Program-made: the position numbers and the translations under genes | Shown: piece after piece, positions 25,532 through 34,447 of the stretch | Layout: each line of letters starts with the position of its first letter | Position numbering within the stretch: the stretch's first letter is position 1 | The notes under the pieces: model-generated | What the model saw: the letters and a program-made list of their open reading frames with translations, nothing else | Databases searched by the model: none | What the model was told of the DNA's origin: nothing | Source of the DNA: Variovorax paradoxus | GTDB lineage: Bacteria; Pseudomonadota; Gammaproteobacteria; Burkholderiales; Burkholderiaceae_C | Direction: 5' to 3' | Assembly (NCBI RefSeq): GCF_030811855.1 | Contig: NZ_JAUSRN010000018.1 | Coordinates: 55,458 to 119,457 of the forward strand | DNA length: 64,000 nt

Positions 25532-26115
25532 CTCCACGAAGAGGGCGCGGTTGCAATCACGACGGCATAGCGTGCGGCCTGCCGGGTGGGGTTGTAGTAG
25601 CTCATGGGGCGGTCGAGCACCAGTGCCAGGCAGTCGCCCGCGCCGAGCCGGTGGTGGTCTTCGCCGACGGTGACTTCGATGGTTCCTTCGAGCACCCACA
25701 CCTGCTGGTGGACCTGGGGTTCCCGCGCGCCGGTTTCGTAGGCCACGCGCGCCTTGGGCGGAAACAGCACTTCGACGATGTGGATCGGCGATGCGGTGCC
25801 GCCGGGCGATACGTTCCGGCGCACATAGCCCGAATGCGGATCGCGCCATTGCGTCTGGTCGGCCAGGCGCGACACCGGGCCGGCTTCAGGCTGTGGCGCC
25901 TCGAACAACGAGGCCAGCGGAACACCGAGGCCCGTCGCCAATTTTTCGAGCAGCACCGCCGTCGGGCTGCTTTCGCCCCGCTCGATGAGCGAGATCATCG
26001 AGCGGCTGACCCCGCAATGCCCGGCCAGCGCGTCGAGAGAAAGGCCGCGGTCGGCGCGCAGGTCTCGCACGCGCTGCGCGATGCGTTCGTTCAGGCTCTG
26101 TGTGGTTGCTTCCAT
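25528..26115 (-). CDS. XRE-family regulator with cupin domain
   Basis: 195 residues. N-terminal helix-turn-helix (about 8-65: LSLDALAGHCGVSRSMISLIERG) and a C-terminal cupin (about 115-185: QVHQQVWVLEGTIEVTVGEDHHRL, then GDCLALVL). This two-domain type (PuuR/SutR class) senses small molecules through the cupin. It is the first gene of a two-gene unit with the GNAT enzyme, which it overlaps by 4 bases. Upstream, about 36 bases separate it from the end of a lipoprotein hydrolase gene on the same strand. Confidence 0.9.
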   Translation of the reverse strand: MEATTQSLNERIAQRVRDLRADRGLSLDALAGHCGVSRSMISLIERGESSPTAVLLEKLATGLGVPLASLFEAPQPEAGPVSRLADQTQWRDPHSGYVRRNVSPGGTASPIHIVEVLFPPKARVAYETGAREPQVHQQVWVLEGTIEVTVGEDHHRLGAGDCLALVLDRPMSYYNPTRQAARYAVVIATAPSSWR

Positions 26116-26151
26116 GATGTCGGATAAATGTCCAACATCATGGATGCAAAG

Positions 26152-27825
26152 TCAAGGCCGGCTATTTGCCGATGGGTCGCCTCGGGGTTTCGATGAAGGC
26201 TCCCACGAGTCGGGCGTGGTCGCGACCAGCTCCTTGAGGCTGGACCATGGCTTAGCGCCCGGCACGCTGGTGCCGCCCGCGATCGCCACCTTGGCGAAGA
26301 CGACCATCCTCTCGCGCAGGTACTGCCGGTCGCTCTCCGGCCAGGTCTCGATCGAATGCGGTCCGCGGGCCACCACGATCTCTCGTGCACCGCGGATGCG
26401 GTCGTAGGCGGCAACGGTGCCTTGCAGCGTCTCCGCGCGGTCCCACAGGCCCTTGCCGAAGAATGCGGCCGGCCACGTGTGCATGCCTGCGAGGGGTGCC
26501 GAGTTCGGATAGAACACGATGTGATGGTCCGCCGCCATGCCACCCAGAAACAGGTTGCGGTCGGCCAAGTCGGGCGACGATGGCAGGTAACCGGCACCGC
26601 TCGCGAACGAAGAAAGCAGGATGGCGCCCTTGATGTTCGTGAACCTTTTGGGCGGGGGGCATTCAGGCACCGGCATGTCGTAGCTGCACGCGCCCGAGAA
26701 ATTCTTGGCCATGGCCCACGCGATCGACATCGAGCCGCGCGAATAGCCGCCGAGCAGGATGGGAATGCGCGTCGAAGCCATGCCGCCGAGCAGCTTGCCG
26801 GCCGCGCCGCTGCCCTCGAGCACGCGGCCTTCGGGCGTGAGAAGCCGCAGGCCGTTTCCGCTGTCGAGCTGCGCCAGCACGCGAAAGACGTCCTCGCCCT
26901 GCTCCAGCGTATGGGTGTCGCTGAAGCCACCCGAGATGCCTTCGCCTCGCCGATCGTAGGCCAGCACGTCGAAGCCCGCCTGGTTCAGCGCGTCGAGGTT
27001 CTCGCGCCACCAGCGCTGGCCCATCGTTTCCGTTGTGGCGTTCGGAAAGCGGATGTCGACCGTCTTGCCGGTTGCCGGGTCGATGCGGTAGGCCTTCTCA
27101 TTGGGGTGCTGGATCGCGGTGAGCTGCCCGCCGCCACCGGGTGCCATGACCACCAGCGCGCGCGTCTTGCCGCCCTTGCCATCGTCGACCCCGCGGCCTT
27201 CGATGTACCAGCCGCGCAGCTTGACCGGATCGGTCATCTTCAGGTCGATGCGCTCGAAGGTGTCGCGCGGCACGGTGAACTCGACGACGAAGGTGTCGGC
27301 ATCGGCGCGCGCAATGCCTTCTGCGTAAGGCGCTTTGGCGAAGAAGGCGGGACGCCGAATCTGCCGCAGATCCACGAGGCCCTCCGGATCGATCCTCCCC
27401 GAAGGATCGACAGTGCCGGTCGATCGCGTCGAGCGTGCCTTGTTGGGCGGCAACCAGCGCTGCATCTGCGCATCGATGCGCGCGAAGCAGGCGGCGTCGG
27501 CCTTGCATGCGCGCCAACGCTCCTTCAGGCGCGCATCGGTGAACTCTTCGACGTAGTAGTCGCCTCCGGCATACCCCGCGGGGGGACGATAGGCGTTGAC
27601 GCCGAGGGGCACGCAGACGGTCCTGCCATCGGGCTGCGGCAGACGGTAGCCGGGCAGTTCATGGTTACGGTCGGCGCCGACCCACGCGCGGCAATCGGTG
27701 GGCGGCGGCTCCGCCCCTGCGCTGCTCAAAATCGAAACCGAGTTGTCGTGCGATGAACAGCCGCCGATGGCCAGGGCCGCAAGCACCGCACCTGCAGCCC
27801 ATGTCATGCGTGAAAACGCGCTCAT
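26152..27825 (-). CDS. Lipoprotein with alpha/beta hydrolase fold
   Basis: 557 residues from the ATG at 27825. Lipoprotein signal: hydrophobic stretch ending LAIGGC|SS, lipobox Cys at residue 23, so the mature protein is probably anchored in a membrane leaflet. The nucleophile elbow is GGYSRGSMS; AYDRRGEGIS and MAPGGGGQL support the hydrolase fold. A preceding region (about 45-190) contains several cysteines. Large, single-domain-like hydrolases of this kind have no settled substrate. The next gene upstream (transglycosylase) ends 35 bases away on the same strand. Confidence 0.78.
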   Translation of the reverse strand: MSAFSRMTWAAGAVLAALAIGGCSSHDNSVSILSSAGAEPPPTDCRAWVGADRNHELPGYRLPQPDGRTVCVPLGVNAYRPPAGYAGGDYYVEEFTDARLKERWRACKADAACFARIDAQMQRWLPPNKARSTRSTGTVDPSGRIDPEGLVDLRQIRRPAFFAKAPYAEGIARADADTFVVEFTVPRDTFERIDLKMTDPVKLRGWYIEGRGVDDGKGGKTRALVVMAPGGGGQLTAIQHPNEKAYRIDPATGKTVDIRFPNATTETMGQRWWRENLDALNQAGFDVLAYDRRGEGISGGFSDTHTLEQGEDVFRVLAQLDSGNGLRLLTPEGRVLEGSGAAGKLLGGMASTRIPILLGGYSRGSMSIAWAMAKNFSGACSYDMPVPECPPPKRFTNIKGAILLSSFASGAGYLPSSPDLADRNLFLGGMAADHHIVFYPNSAPLAGMHTWPAAFFGKGLWDRAETLQGTVAAYDRIRGAREIVVARGPHSIETWPESDRQYLRERMVVFAKVAIAGGTSVPGAKPWSSLKELVATTPDSWEPSSKPRGDPSANSRP

Positions 27826-27860
27826 GTTCCCGTCGTCTCCTTCGGTTTCGCGGCGGGCGC

Positions 27861-29186
27861 CTAGGGCTGTTGCAGCCGCAGCAGCAGCTCTGCGCTCGGA
27901 TACCCGTCCGCGGGCAAGCCGACGCTGCGCTGGTAGCGGCGCAGCCCCTCGCGCGTGGCGGGGCCCATCACGCCATCGGCCGCACCGGTGGCAAAGCCGC
28001 GCTGGCTGAGCGCGGTCTGCAGTTCGACTACCTGGCTGCGCGAAAGCGCCGCCGTGTCTCTTGGCCACGGCGCCTGCACGCCCGGCCCACCGCCAAGGCG
28101 CTGCGCAAGCAGGCTCACGGCGAGCGCGTAGTTGGTCGAGTTGTTGTAGCGCAGGACGGCACGAAAGTTGGGCCCGACCAGAAAGGCCGGGCCGCGTGCG
28201 CCCGCGGGCAGCAGCACGCTGGCGTCGGCCAGTTCGGGCAGCGGCTGACCGTCGATGGCGCGCAGCCCCTCGGCCGCCCATTGCGCGCTGGGCTGGCGCA
28301 CGGCCATGTCGGCACGACCGAAGTCGAAGCCCGCGGGCAACTGCACCTCGACGCCCCAGGGCACGCCCGCCTGCCAGCCCGAACGAGCGAGAAAGTTCGC
28401 GGTCGAGGCGACGACGTCGGGCATGCTGCCCCAGATGTCGCGCCGCCCATCACCGTCGGCGTCGACCGCATAGGCCAGGAAGTTCGAGGGTAGGAACTGC
28501 GTCTGGCCCATGGCGCCGGCCCAGGAGCCGATCATGCGTTCGCGGGCGATGTCGCCGCTGTCGAGGATCTTCAGCGCCGCGAGCAACTCGCGACGAGCCC
28601 AGTCTTCGCGCCGTCCTTCAAAGCCGAGCGTTGCCAGCGCATCGACGACGGGGGTGTTGCCGTAATTGCCGCCGTAATTGCTTTCCATGCCCCATATGGC
28701 CACCACCACGGCGGGCGGTACGCCGTAGCGCGCCGCGGCCAAGTCGGCTTCGGCGCGCACCTGCTGCAACTTGTCCTGTCCGGTGGCCACGCGCTGCGGC
28801 GTGACGGCGTTGTCGAGATAGTCCCACGTGGTGCGCGTGAACTCGGGCTGCGCGCGATCGAGTTCGATGACGCGCGGCAGGTATCGGACCTGGTCGAACG
28901 CGTTTCGCAGCGTGGCCTCGCTGATGCCTTGCGCACGCGCGGCAGCGCGAAAATCTGCAACCCACTTGGCGAACCGCGGTTCGATGGCCGCGTCGTCCGG
29001 GGCGGCCTGTCTTGGCGCAGTAGGCGCGGGCCGTACAACGGCTGTCGATTCCGTCGGCTTGGCGCCCGGCGCGGCCGGTGTCGACGGAGCGGACGCGCAG
29101 CCTACCAATAGCGCGGCCAAGGCCGTGGCCCCTGCCAGGAGCGCGAACCTGCCAGAAAGCGAGAAGGTGATGCTGGATGAATGCAT
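27861..29186 (-). CDS. Membrane-bound lytic murein transglycosylase, MltB type, with peptidoglycan-binding domain
   Basis: 441 residues from the ATG at 29186 (MHSSSITFSLS); a TTG one codon earlier is a less likely start. Lipobox LLVGC|AS at about residue 30. The catalytic domain (about 75-365) holds the general acid Glu in IWGMESNYGGNYG, then GAMGQTQFLPSNF and DGDGRRDIW. At the C-terminus (about 380-441) a PG-binding type-1 domain reads LQTALSQRGFATGAADGVMG. It cuts the MurNAc-GlcNAc bond with anhydro-ring formation, from the outer membrane. Gene is 10 bases downstream of recQ on the same strand. Confidence 0.93.
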   Translation of the reverse strand: MHSSSITFSLSGRFALLAGATALAALLVGCASAPSTPAAPGAKPTESTAVVRPAPTAPRQAAPDDAAIEPRFAKWVADFRAAARAQGISEATLRNAFDQVRYLPRVIELDRAQPEFTRTTWDYLDNAVTPQRVATGQDKLQQVRAEADLAAARYGVPPAVVVAIWGMESNYGGNYGNTPVVDALATLGFEGRREDWARRELLAALKILDSGDIARERMIGSWAGAMGQTQFLPSNFLAYAVDADGDGRRDIWGSMPDVVASTANFLARSGWQAGVPWGVEVQLPAGFDFGRADMAVRQPSAQWAAEGLRAIDGQPLPELADASVLLPAGARGPAFLVGPNFRAVLRYNNSTNYALAVSLLAQRLGGGPGVQAPWPRDTAALSRSQVVELQTALSQRGFATGAADGVMGPATREGLRRYQRSVGLPADGYPSAELLLRLQQP

Positions 29187-29196
29187 CAATCGATTC

Positions 29197-31002
29197 TCAC
29201 CCCTGGCTCGCGGACGCTGTTACGAGACGCTGCTCTTGCCGCCGGGCCCGCCGCGCGGGGACGGGACGCACGAATTCGGGCTGGAAACATCGCTGGCTTC
29301 CGTCGGCGAATTCGATCGTGACCGAAACCGCATCGGCGCCCACCACGCTGCCGACGCCGTAGCGTGGAACGCGGACAGAAGCGCCACGCGCAAACGCCAC
29401 GCGCGGCGGTGGCGCCTGCGCCGCATCCGCCTCTGCAAGCTGCGCTTGCGCGGCCTGCTCGCGCTCATGCCTTGCAAGCCGCACGCAGTTGTCGCAGGCA
29501 CCGCAGCGCGCCGCGAGTTCATCGCTGCCCAGGCCCGACAGCAGCACCTGCCAGCGGCACATGCCGGTGGTCGCGTAGAAGGTCATGCGCTCCAGCGCCT
29601 CGCGATCCTGCTCGCGCTTTTCACGATGGTCTTTCAACAAGGCATCGAGTTCGGCGTCTTCGAGGGGCGGCTTCTTGCCCCAGCGTAGCAGTCCATCGCC
29701 TTCGCGCTCCACCAGGTCCTCCTGCCGCAGCAGGCTCAACAGTACGCGAAGCTTGCCGCGCGGCAAGTGCGCTCGCTGTTGAAGCTCAGCCGCCGACCAG
29801 CCCGGCCGCGAATCGGGCGGCGCACTGGCCAAAACCTGCTGCAGCGCGCGCAGCTCGGCCGGCTCGGGCAGCCAACCGGCCAGAAAAAACTGCTGCACGG
29901 CTTTGTCTTGCCGCAGGTAGAGCAGCACACAATCCGCGCGCTCGCCATCGCGGCCGGCACGGCCCGTCTCTTGGTAATAGGCGTCCAGGCTCGACGGCAT
30001 CTGGTAGTGCAGAACGAAGCGGATGTCGGGCTTGTCGATCCCCATGCCGAATGCGTTGGTCGCGACCATCACGCGAAGTCTTCCGGCCATCAAGGCGTCT
30101 TGTGCATCGTGCCGCTCACGCGCACGCAACTTGCCGTGGTACAGGCCGACGGATTCGCCGGTGCCGACCAGTTTGGCAAAGAGCGCCTCGGCCGCTTTCA
30201 CGGTCGCGGTGTAGACGATGCCGCTGCCCTGCAGGCCCGCAACCAGTGCAAGCGTGCGATGCAGTTTGTCTTCTTCGCGCATCGCGGGCTCGACGGCGTA
30301 ATGCAGGTTGGGCCGATAGGCACCGGTGTCGACCAGGCCTGCGCGTGGAATGCCGAGCTTCTGCATGATCTCTGCGGCCACCTCGTCGTTGGCAGTGGCC
30401 GTGAGGGCCAGCACCACCGGGTTGCGCAAGACCCGAATCGCGGCGCCGATCTCGAGAAACGCGGGCCGGAAGTCGTGCCCCCACTGCGAGATGCAGTGCG
30501 CCTCGTCCACCACCAGCAGGGACGTGGACCGGCGCTGCAGCAGCTGCAGGAAGGACGCATCGGCCAATCGCTCCGGCGTGCTGAAGACCACGCGTGCAGT
30601 GCCGTCGGCAATGGCATTCTCCGCGGCCTCGATCTCATCGGCGGAGCACTGGCTGTTCAGCTGCACGGCGCGCACGCCATTGGCTTCGAGCTTTTCGCAC
30701 TGGTCCTTCATGAGCGCGATCAATGGCGAGACCACTACGGTCTGCCCGGTCGCCAGCACCGCGGGCACTTGGTAGCAGAGCGATTTTCCGGCGCCCGTGG
30801 GCATGACGGCGAGCGTTGATTCACCCGCCACGACGCGGTCGATAACGCGGCGCTGTCCCGGCCGCAGCCGCTCATGGCCGAACACGTCGCGGAGCACGCG
30901 GTCCACATCGGATTCGGTCGCATGTGACCGGCTGCGGCCGTTCCGAGTCTTGGCGGCTGCATGCGAACGCGCAGGAGATTTCGGCGGATTTTTCGGGCTC
31001 AT
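29197..31002 (-). CDS. recQ: ATP-dependent DNA helicase RecQ (lacks HRDC; tail resembles a Tudor-like fold)
   Basis: 601 residues. Helicase motifs: Walker A MPTGAGKSLCYQ with K73, VVDEAHCISQWGHDFRP (DEAH box with the aromatic-rich loop) and QETGRAGRDGE (motif VI). The Zn-binding region reads MCRW..LLSGLGSDELAARCGACDNC. The usual HRDC domain is missing. Instead about residues 545-590 (VRVPRYGVGSVVG, VTIEFADGSQRCF, PEFVRPV) resemble the small beta-barrel Tudor-like tail of UvrD/PcrA. It unwinds 3'-5' in recombination and repair. The first 30 residues are basic and disordered-looking. Confidence 0.93.
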   Translation of the reverse strand: MSPKNPPKSPARSHAAAKTRNGRSRSHATESDVDRVLRDVFGHERLRPGQRRVIDRVVAGESTLAVMPTGAGKSLCYQVPAVLATGQTVVVSPLIALMKDQCEKLEANGVRAVQLNSQCSADEIEAAENAIADGTARVVFSTPERLADASFLQLLQRRSTSLLVVDEAHCISQWGHDFRPAFLEIGAAIRVLRNPVVLALTATANDEVAAEIMQKLGIPRAGLVDTGAYRPNLHYAVEPAMREEDKLHRTLALVAGLQGSGIVYTATVKAAEALFAKLVGTGESVGLYHGKLRARERHDAQDALMAGRLRVMVATNAFGMGIDKPDIRFVLHYQMPSSLDAYYQETGRAGRDGERADCVLLYLRQDKAVQQFFLAGWLPEPAELRALQQVLASAPPDSRPGWSAAELQQRAHLPRGKLRVLLSLLRQEDLVEREGDGLLRWGKKPPLEDAELDALLKDHREKREQDREALERMTFYATTGMCRWQVLLSGLGSDELAARCGACDNCVRLARHEREQAAQAQLAEADAAQAPPPRVAFARGASVRVPRYGVGSVVGADAVSVTIEFADGSQRCFQPEFVRPVPARRARRQEQRLVTASASQG

Positions 31003-31060
31003 CCGCGCATGCGGCGACCGTCCCCGCGTCGCTTCTTCTTGAGCGCCATCGCCACCAGCA

Positions 31061-31077
31061 CCACCGCTATGCGGTGG
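31061..31077 (-). terminator. Hairpin at the 3' end of the manganese catalase gene
   Basis: Perfect 7-bp stem CCACCGC / GCGGTGG with loop TAT spans the catalase stop codon (31067-31069). No T-run follows on the minus strand, so termination strength is uncertain. Confidence 0.35.
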
Positions 31078-31984
31078 GCTTACCCAACTGGTTGGCCAGT
31101 TCGTCGAGGACGTCGTCGTCCGACATCCCCAGCTCGGCGCCGGTGGGCGGATTGCTGGCCGGGTCGGACGCCGTCCTGACAGCCATGGCCTCCACAGCGG
31201 CCTGATCTTCGGCGCTGAGTTGCACCGAAGATTCGCCGGAGTCGCCGTCCACCGCCATCTGCTGCTCGGGGTCGTCGACGTATTCCCATTTCTCGCCCTG
31301 GTTCCAGGGGCCGCGCACCTCGCCGTCCTTGGACATGTCGAAGTAGACCTTCGTGAACTCGGGCATGCCGGGCAGCTTGCCGGGCGGGAAGTTCGGCTGA
31401 ATGGCGTAGAGCGCCTTCTCGAACGACTTCTGGTGCGCGATCTCGCGCGTCATGAGAAAGCCCAGCGCCTCTTTCACACCGGGATCGTCCGTGAGGTTGA
31501 TCAGCCGCTCGTAGATGATCTTGGCGCGTGCCTCCGCTGCGATGTTGGAGCGCAGGTCGGCCGTGGGCTCGCCGATGGTGTCGATGTAGGCGGCCGTCCA
31601 GGGCACGCCGGCCGAGTTGACGAGGGCCGGGCCGCCGCCATAGAGCACCTGCGTCACGTGGCTGTCGTTGCCCGCGCCGGTGATGGTGCGAAAGGCTTCG
31701 GCTTCGGCATCGACGCCTTCGGCAAGGCGACCCTTGGCGCCCTTGTTGAGCATGGCGACGATGGTGCCGATGACTTCCAGGTGGCTCAGTTCCTCCGTAG
31801 CGATGTCGAACAGCATGTCCTTGCGGCCTGGATCGTCTTCACCCACGGCCTGTGTGAAATAGCGGCAGGCCGCGGCCAGTTCGCCTTGCGGGCCGCCGAA
31901 CTGTTCGAGCATCAGGTTCGCGAGGCCGGGATTGGTCTCGCTGACGCGCACGGTGTATTGCAGTCGCTTGTTGTGAGAGAACAT
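31067..31984 (-). CDS. Manganese catalase
   Basis: 305 residues; ATG at 31984 with GAAGGAGCCC upstream. Dimanganese-ligand pattern of the family: E35 in GPQGELAAACRYF, E65 and H68 in ATEELSHLE, a second Glu in AEARAKIIYE and His in TREIAHQKSFE. It decomposes hydrogen peroxide without haem and is usually cytoplasmic and stress-induced. The C-terminal 60 residues are acidic and low-complexity, as in longer family members. Downstream on the same strand is recQ, 64 bases away; upstream lie small stress-type genes. Confidence 0.95.
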   Translation of the reverse strand: MFSHNKRLQYTVRVSETNPGLANLMLEQFGGPQGELAAACRYFTQAVGEDDPGRKDMLFDIATEELSHLEVIGTIVAMLNKGAKGRLAEGVDAEAEAFRTITGAGNDSHVTQVLYGGGPALVNSAGVPWTAAYIDTIGEPTADLRSNIAAEARAKIIYERLINLTDDPGVKEALGFLMTREIAHQKSFEKALYAIQPNFPPGKLPGMPEFTKVYFDMSKDGEVRGPWNQGEKWEYVDDPEQQMAVDGDSGESSVQLSAEDQAAVEAMAVRTASDPASNPPTGAELGMSDDDVLDELANQLGKPTA

Positions 31985-32229
31985 GAGCGGGCTCCTTCGA
32001 CAAGAGAGTGGTGGACGAAACGGCTGAAGAGAAAAACGGTTTCCATGGTGCAGAGCGCGCTATGTGCCGGACTCGGCATGTGCGCCACGAAGCTGTAGGT
32101 TGATTCCGTCTTCGCAGTGCAACCGCCCGCGCAGGACATTGCCTGCACCGCGTGTTCAATCCGTCCGATGGGCCACCGCGGTCCCGCGGCAGACCATGGT
32201 CCCTGTCGCTATGGACAGGAGCACCAGAC

Positions 32230-32430
32230 ATGAACCGCAAACAAGCGCCCGCCACACCGGCGGATACGGTGACGCGGCAGCCGGCGTCGGGCCTGCCACT
32301 CGAAGCCGAGGTGCGCGCAAAGGACCTCGAACTGGATGAGTCGCCCATCCCGGACGACACCGCCAACGACGAAGCGCAGCCCGGCACGGGTGAGAACGCC
32401 CCGGGATTTTTAAAGCGCCGCAAGCCCTGA
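32230..32430 (+). CDS. Small hydrophilic protein, function unknown
   Basis: 66 residues from the ATG at 32230; ACAGGAGCACCAGAC upstream is a strong ribosome site. Residues are acidic and polar throughout with no hydrophobic core, cysteine or signal, and end in a basic KRRKP, so it is probably intrinsically disordered. No family recognised. It sits divergently from the manganese catalase gene across 245 bases and may share stress-type regulation, a guess from position only. Confidence 0.6.
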   Translation: MNRKQAPATPADTVTRQPASGLPLEAEVRAKDLELDESPIPDDTANDEAQPGTGENAPGFLKRRKP

Positions 32431-32473
32431 GCACGCCAGCGCGGCGGCTGACGTTTGGCCGAGCCCCGCGGGC

Positions 32474-33190
32474 TCAGGCAGCGTCGTGCGCCTCGCCGTT
32501 TTCGGCGGCTGCCGGTCTGCCGGCGACCTCGTTCATCCAGCGCATCAATTCATAGCGGAACCGGCTTCGCGCTGATTGGTCCGACAGTTCGTGGTCCGCC
32601 CCTTCCAGCAGGCGGTAAGCCAGTGATCGCGCATTCTTGAATGCCGACTTGAAGCTTTTGACTGCCGGGTGGGGCACGGTCTCGTCGTCTTCGGATTCGA
32701 TCAGCAGAACATCGCCCTTGAACGCTGCGCATGCGGCAAGCGCCGAGTTTTCTTCCGGACCCCGCATGCTGCGCCGATACTGGTCGAGGTCGTCCTTGTC
32801 CAATTCCTGCTTCGGCACGAGCCAGTCTTCGTCGCGGTACAGCGCTGGCGAACGCAGCACCATCCACTGAAGCGGCCTTTGCGCGCTCAAGAGCGTGCCG
32901 AGGTAGCCGCCGTAGCTGATGCCGATAAAGGCCACGGATCTTTGGCCGACGGGCCGCTCGCCGACCAGGCCGTCGTACGCTGCCACGAGTTCTTTGAGGT
33001 TCTGGTCGCGGTTCATGTTCTGCCGCGAGGCATCGCCATTTTCGCGTCCCGGAAAATCGACGCAGCAAGTGGCCCATCCTTGATCGTGGAGCGCCCTGCA
33101 TATCTGGTCGTACTGCTCAGGGTTGCCGTCGTCCCAGCCTGGCGCCAGCAGTACCAGAGCCTCTTGCTGCTGCGATGCACGTGCGTTCAT
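32474..33190 (-). CDS. Alpha/beta hydrolase, dienelactone-hydrolase-like
   Basis: 238 residues from the ATG at 33190 (MNARASQQQEALVLL); a TTG two codons earlier is an unlikely start. The nucleophile elbow is FIGISYGGYLG, and the strand-turn PGWDDGN gives the oxyanion loop. Candidate acid D in ESEDDETVPHP and His in EGADHELSD complete a plausible triad. Cytoplasmic, no signal. Substrate unknown; the small size suggests an esterase or acyl hydrolase. It stands alone, divergent from the DUF4142 gene. Confidence 0.78.
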   Translation of the reverse strand: MNARASQQQEALVLLAPGWDDGNPEQYDQICRALHDQGWATCCVDFPGRENGDASRQNMNRDQNLKELVAAYDGLVGERPVGQRSVAFIGISYGGYLGTLLSAQRPLQWMVLRSPALYRDEDWLVPKQELDKDDLDQYRRSMRGPEENSALAACAAFKGDVLLIESEDDETVPHPAVKSFKSAFKNARSLAYRLLEGADHELSDQSARSRFRYELMRWMNEVAGRPAAAENGEAHDAA

Positions 33191-33414
33191 TGCCAAGACT
33201 GCCTTTGCTTCCGGACATCAATTCACGGCCAGTTACTTTACACACGCGCTCATTGATGAGTCGCCGCCTTTGCAGCATGCGATGCGTGGCTGCCACAAGT
33301 GGTTATCAGGCCACAGGTGCAGCTGCCGTCCGACAGGGCACGCGGCGTGCCCGGCTTAGATTTTGTTGCGTGTCGCCAAGGCGATGGTCCGCTTGCGGGC
33401 CGGCAAGGAGAACC

Positions 33415-33978
33415 ATGAAAAAAAAGCTCGAGACCCTTCTGCGCGCGGCCATGCTCGCTGGAATGGCGGGACTCGCCGCGGGGTGCGCCGCTCCGCCAGA
33501 GCCCGTGGCGCGGTCCGGCACAACGGCGGCGACTCGCACGGCCGGCTTTCAAGATCCGCAGTTCATCACCGCAGCAGCCGGCAATGGCCGGTATGAAATT
33601 CAGGCCTCGCGAATGGCCATGTATCGCGCGGCCAGCCCACAAGTGCGAGGCTATGCACAGATGCTCATCGATCACCACACGCGAACCCACAACGAACTCA
33701 GGGAGCTGGTTCGCGACAGGGGAATGAGGCTTCCCGGCGTGTTGCCGCGCGGCAAGTACGCCAAGCTGGACCGCCTGGCTTCAGCCACGGGAGATGACTT
33801 CGATCGGATGTACATCGGGCTCGTCGGCATTGAAGACCATCAGGCCGACATTGCGCTCTTCGAGCGCGCGAGCCGCGAGGCCCGCGACCCCGAGCTGCGT
33901 GCGTGGGCAGGCAAGAAGCTGCCGACGCTGCGCTCGCACCTCGAAGCGGCCCGCTCGCTCAGCTCGGCAATGCGCTGA
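33415..33978 (+). CDS. DUF4142 lipoprotein
   Basis: 187 residues from the ATG at 33415 with AAGGAGAACC upstream. Signal and lipobox: LAGMAGLAAGC|AAPP with Cys at residue 24. The remainder is the DUF4142 helical bundle (ferritin-like in prediction), with FITAAAGNGRYEIQASRMA and the histidine-rich MLIDHHTRTHNEL. The two-histidine helix plus late GIEDHQADIALFE is the hallmark I associate with this family. It is exported, function unknown, often found with stress genes. The Cys-rich copper protein starts about 110 bases downstream on the same strand. Confidence 0.85.
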   Translation: MKKKLETLLRAAMLAGMAGLAAGCAAPPEPVARSGTTAATRTAGFQDPQFITAAAGNGRYEIQASRMAMYRAASPQVRGYAQMLIDHHTRTHNELRELVRDRGMRLPGVLPRGKYAKLDRLASATGDDFDRMYIGLVGIEDHQADIALFERASREARDPELRAWAGKKLPTLRSHLEAARSLSSAMR

Positions 33979-34087
33979 TCGGGGGCTGACGCCCGCTCCG
34001 GCCAGCGGTCCGATGACGAGTCAAATCTCACGCGCCGATGCGCTCCTTTCCTACAAGTGCGAATGGCCGGCGAGTGAGCATCGTCCA

Positions 34088-34417
34088 ATGCCACACGAAA
34101 CCTACGCCGCGTGCATCGAGGCCTGCAACGGCTGCGCCACCGCCTGCAACCACTGTGCCGCTTCTTGCCTGAAGGAATCCGACGTCAAGATGATGGCCAG
34201 GTGCATCGCGCTCGACATGGATTGCGCGGCCGCATGCCAATTTGCCGCAGCTGCCATGGGACGCGGCAGCGAATTCGCCAAGGCCATTTGTGCCCTTTGC
34301 GCGGACATCTGCCAAGCCTGTGGCGAAGAATGTGCCAAGCACAAGCATGGGCACTGCCAAACCTGCGCCAAGGCCTGCAAGGACTGCGCGGCCGCGTGCC
34401 GCGAGATGGCCGGCTGA
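34088..34417 (+). CDS. Cys-rich four-helix-bundle copper-storage-like protein (Csp, DUF326)
   Basis: 109 residues from the ATG at 34088; an in-frame ATG at 34013 would add 25 residues with no good ribosome site. It has 19 cysteines, mostly spaced C-x2/3-C along helices (for example CIEACNGCATACNHC and CAKACKDCAAAC), plus the motif KHKHGHC near the end. This is the layout of the four-helix-bundle proteins that line a cavity with thiolates and bind many Cu(I). No Tat or Sec signal, so it should be a cytosolic Csp3-like form. Copper binding is by family; the stoichiometry is unknown. Confidence 0.88.
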   Translation: MPHETYAACIEACNGCATACNHCAASCLKESDVKMMARCIALDMDCAAACQFAAAAMGRGSEFAKAICALCADICQACGEECAKHKHGHCQTCAKACKDCAAACREMAG

Positions 34418-34447
34418 ACCGCAGCCTGGCGAATGGGCGGTTGCTCT

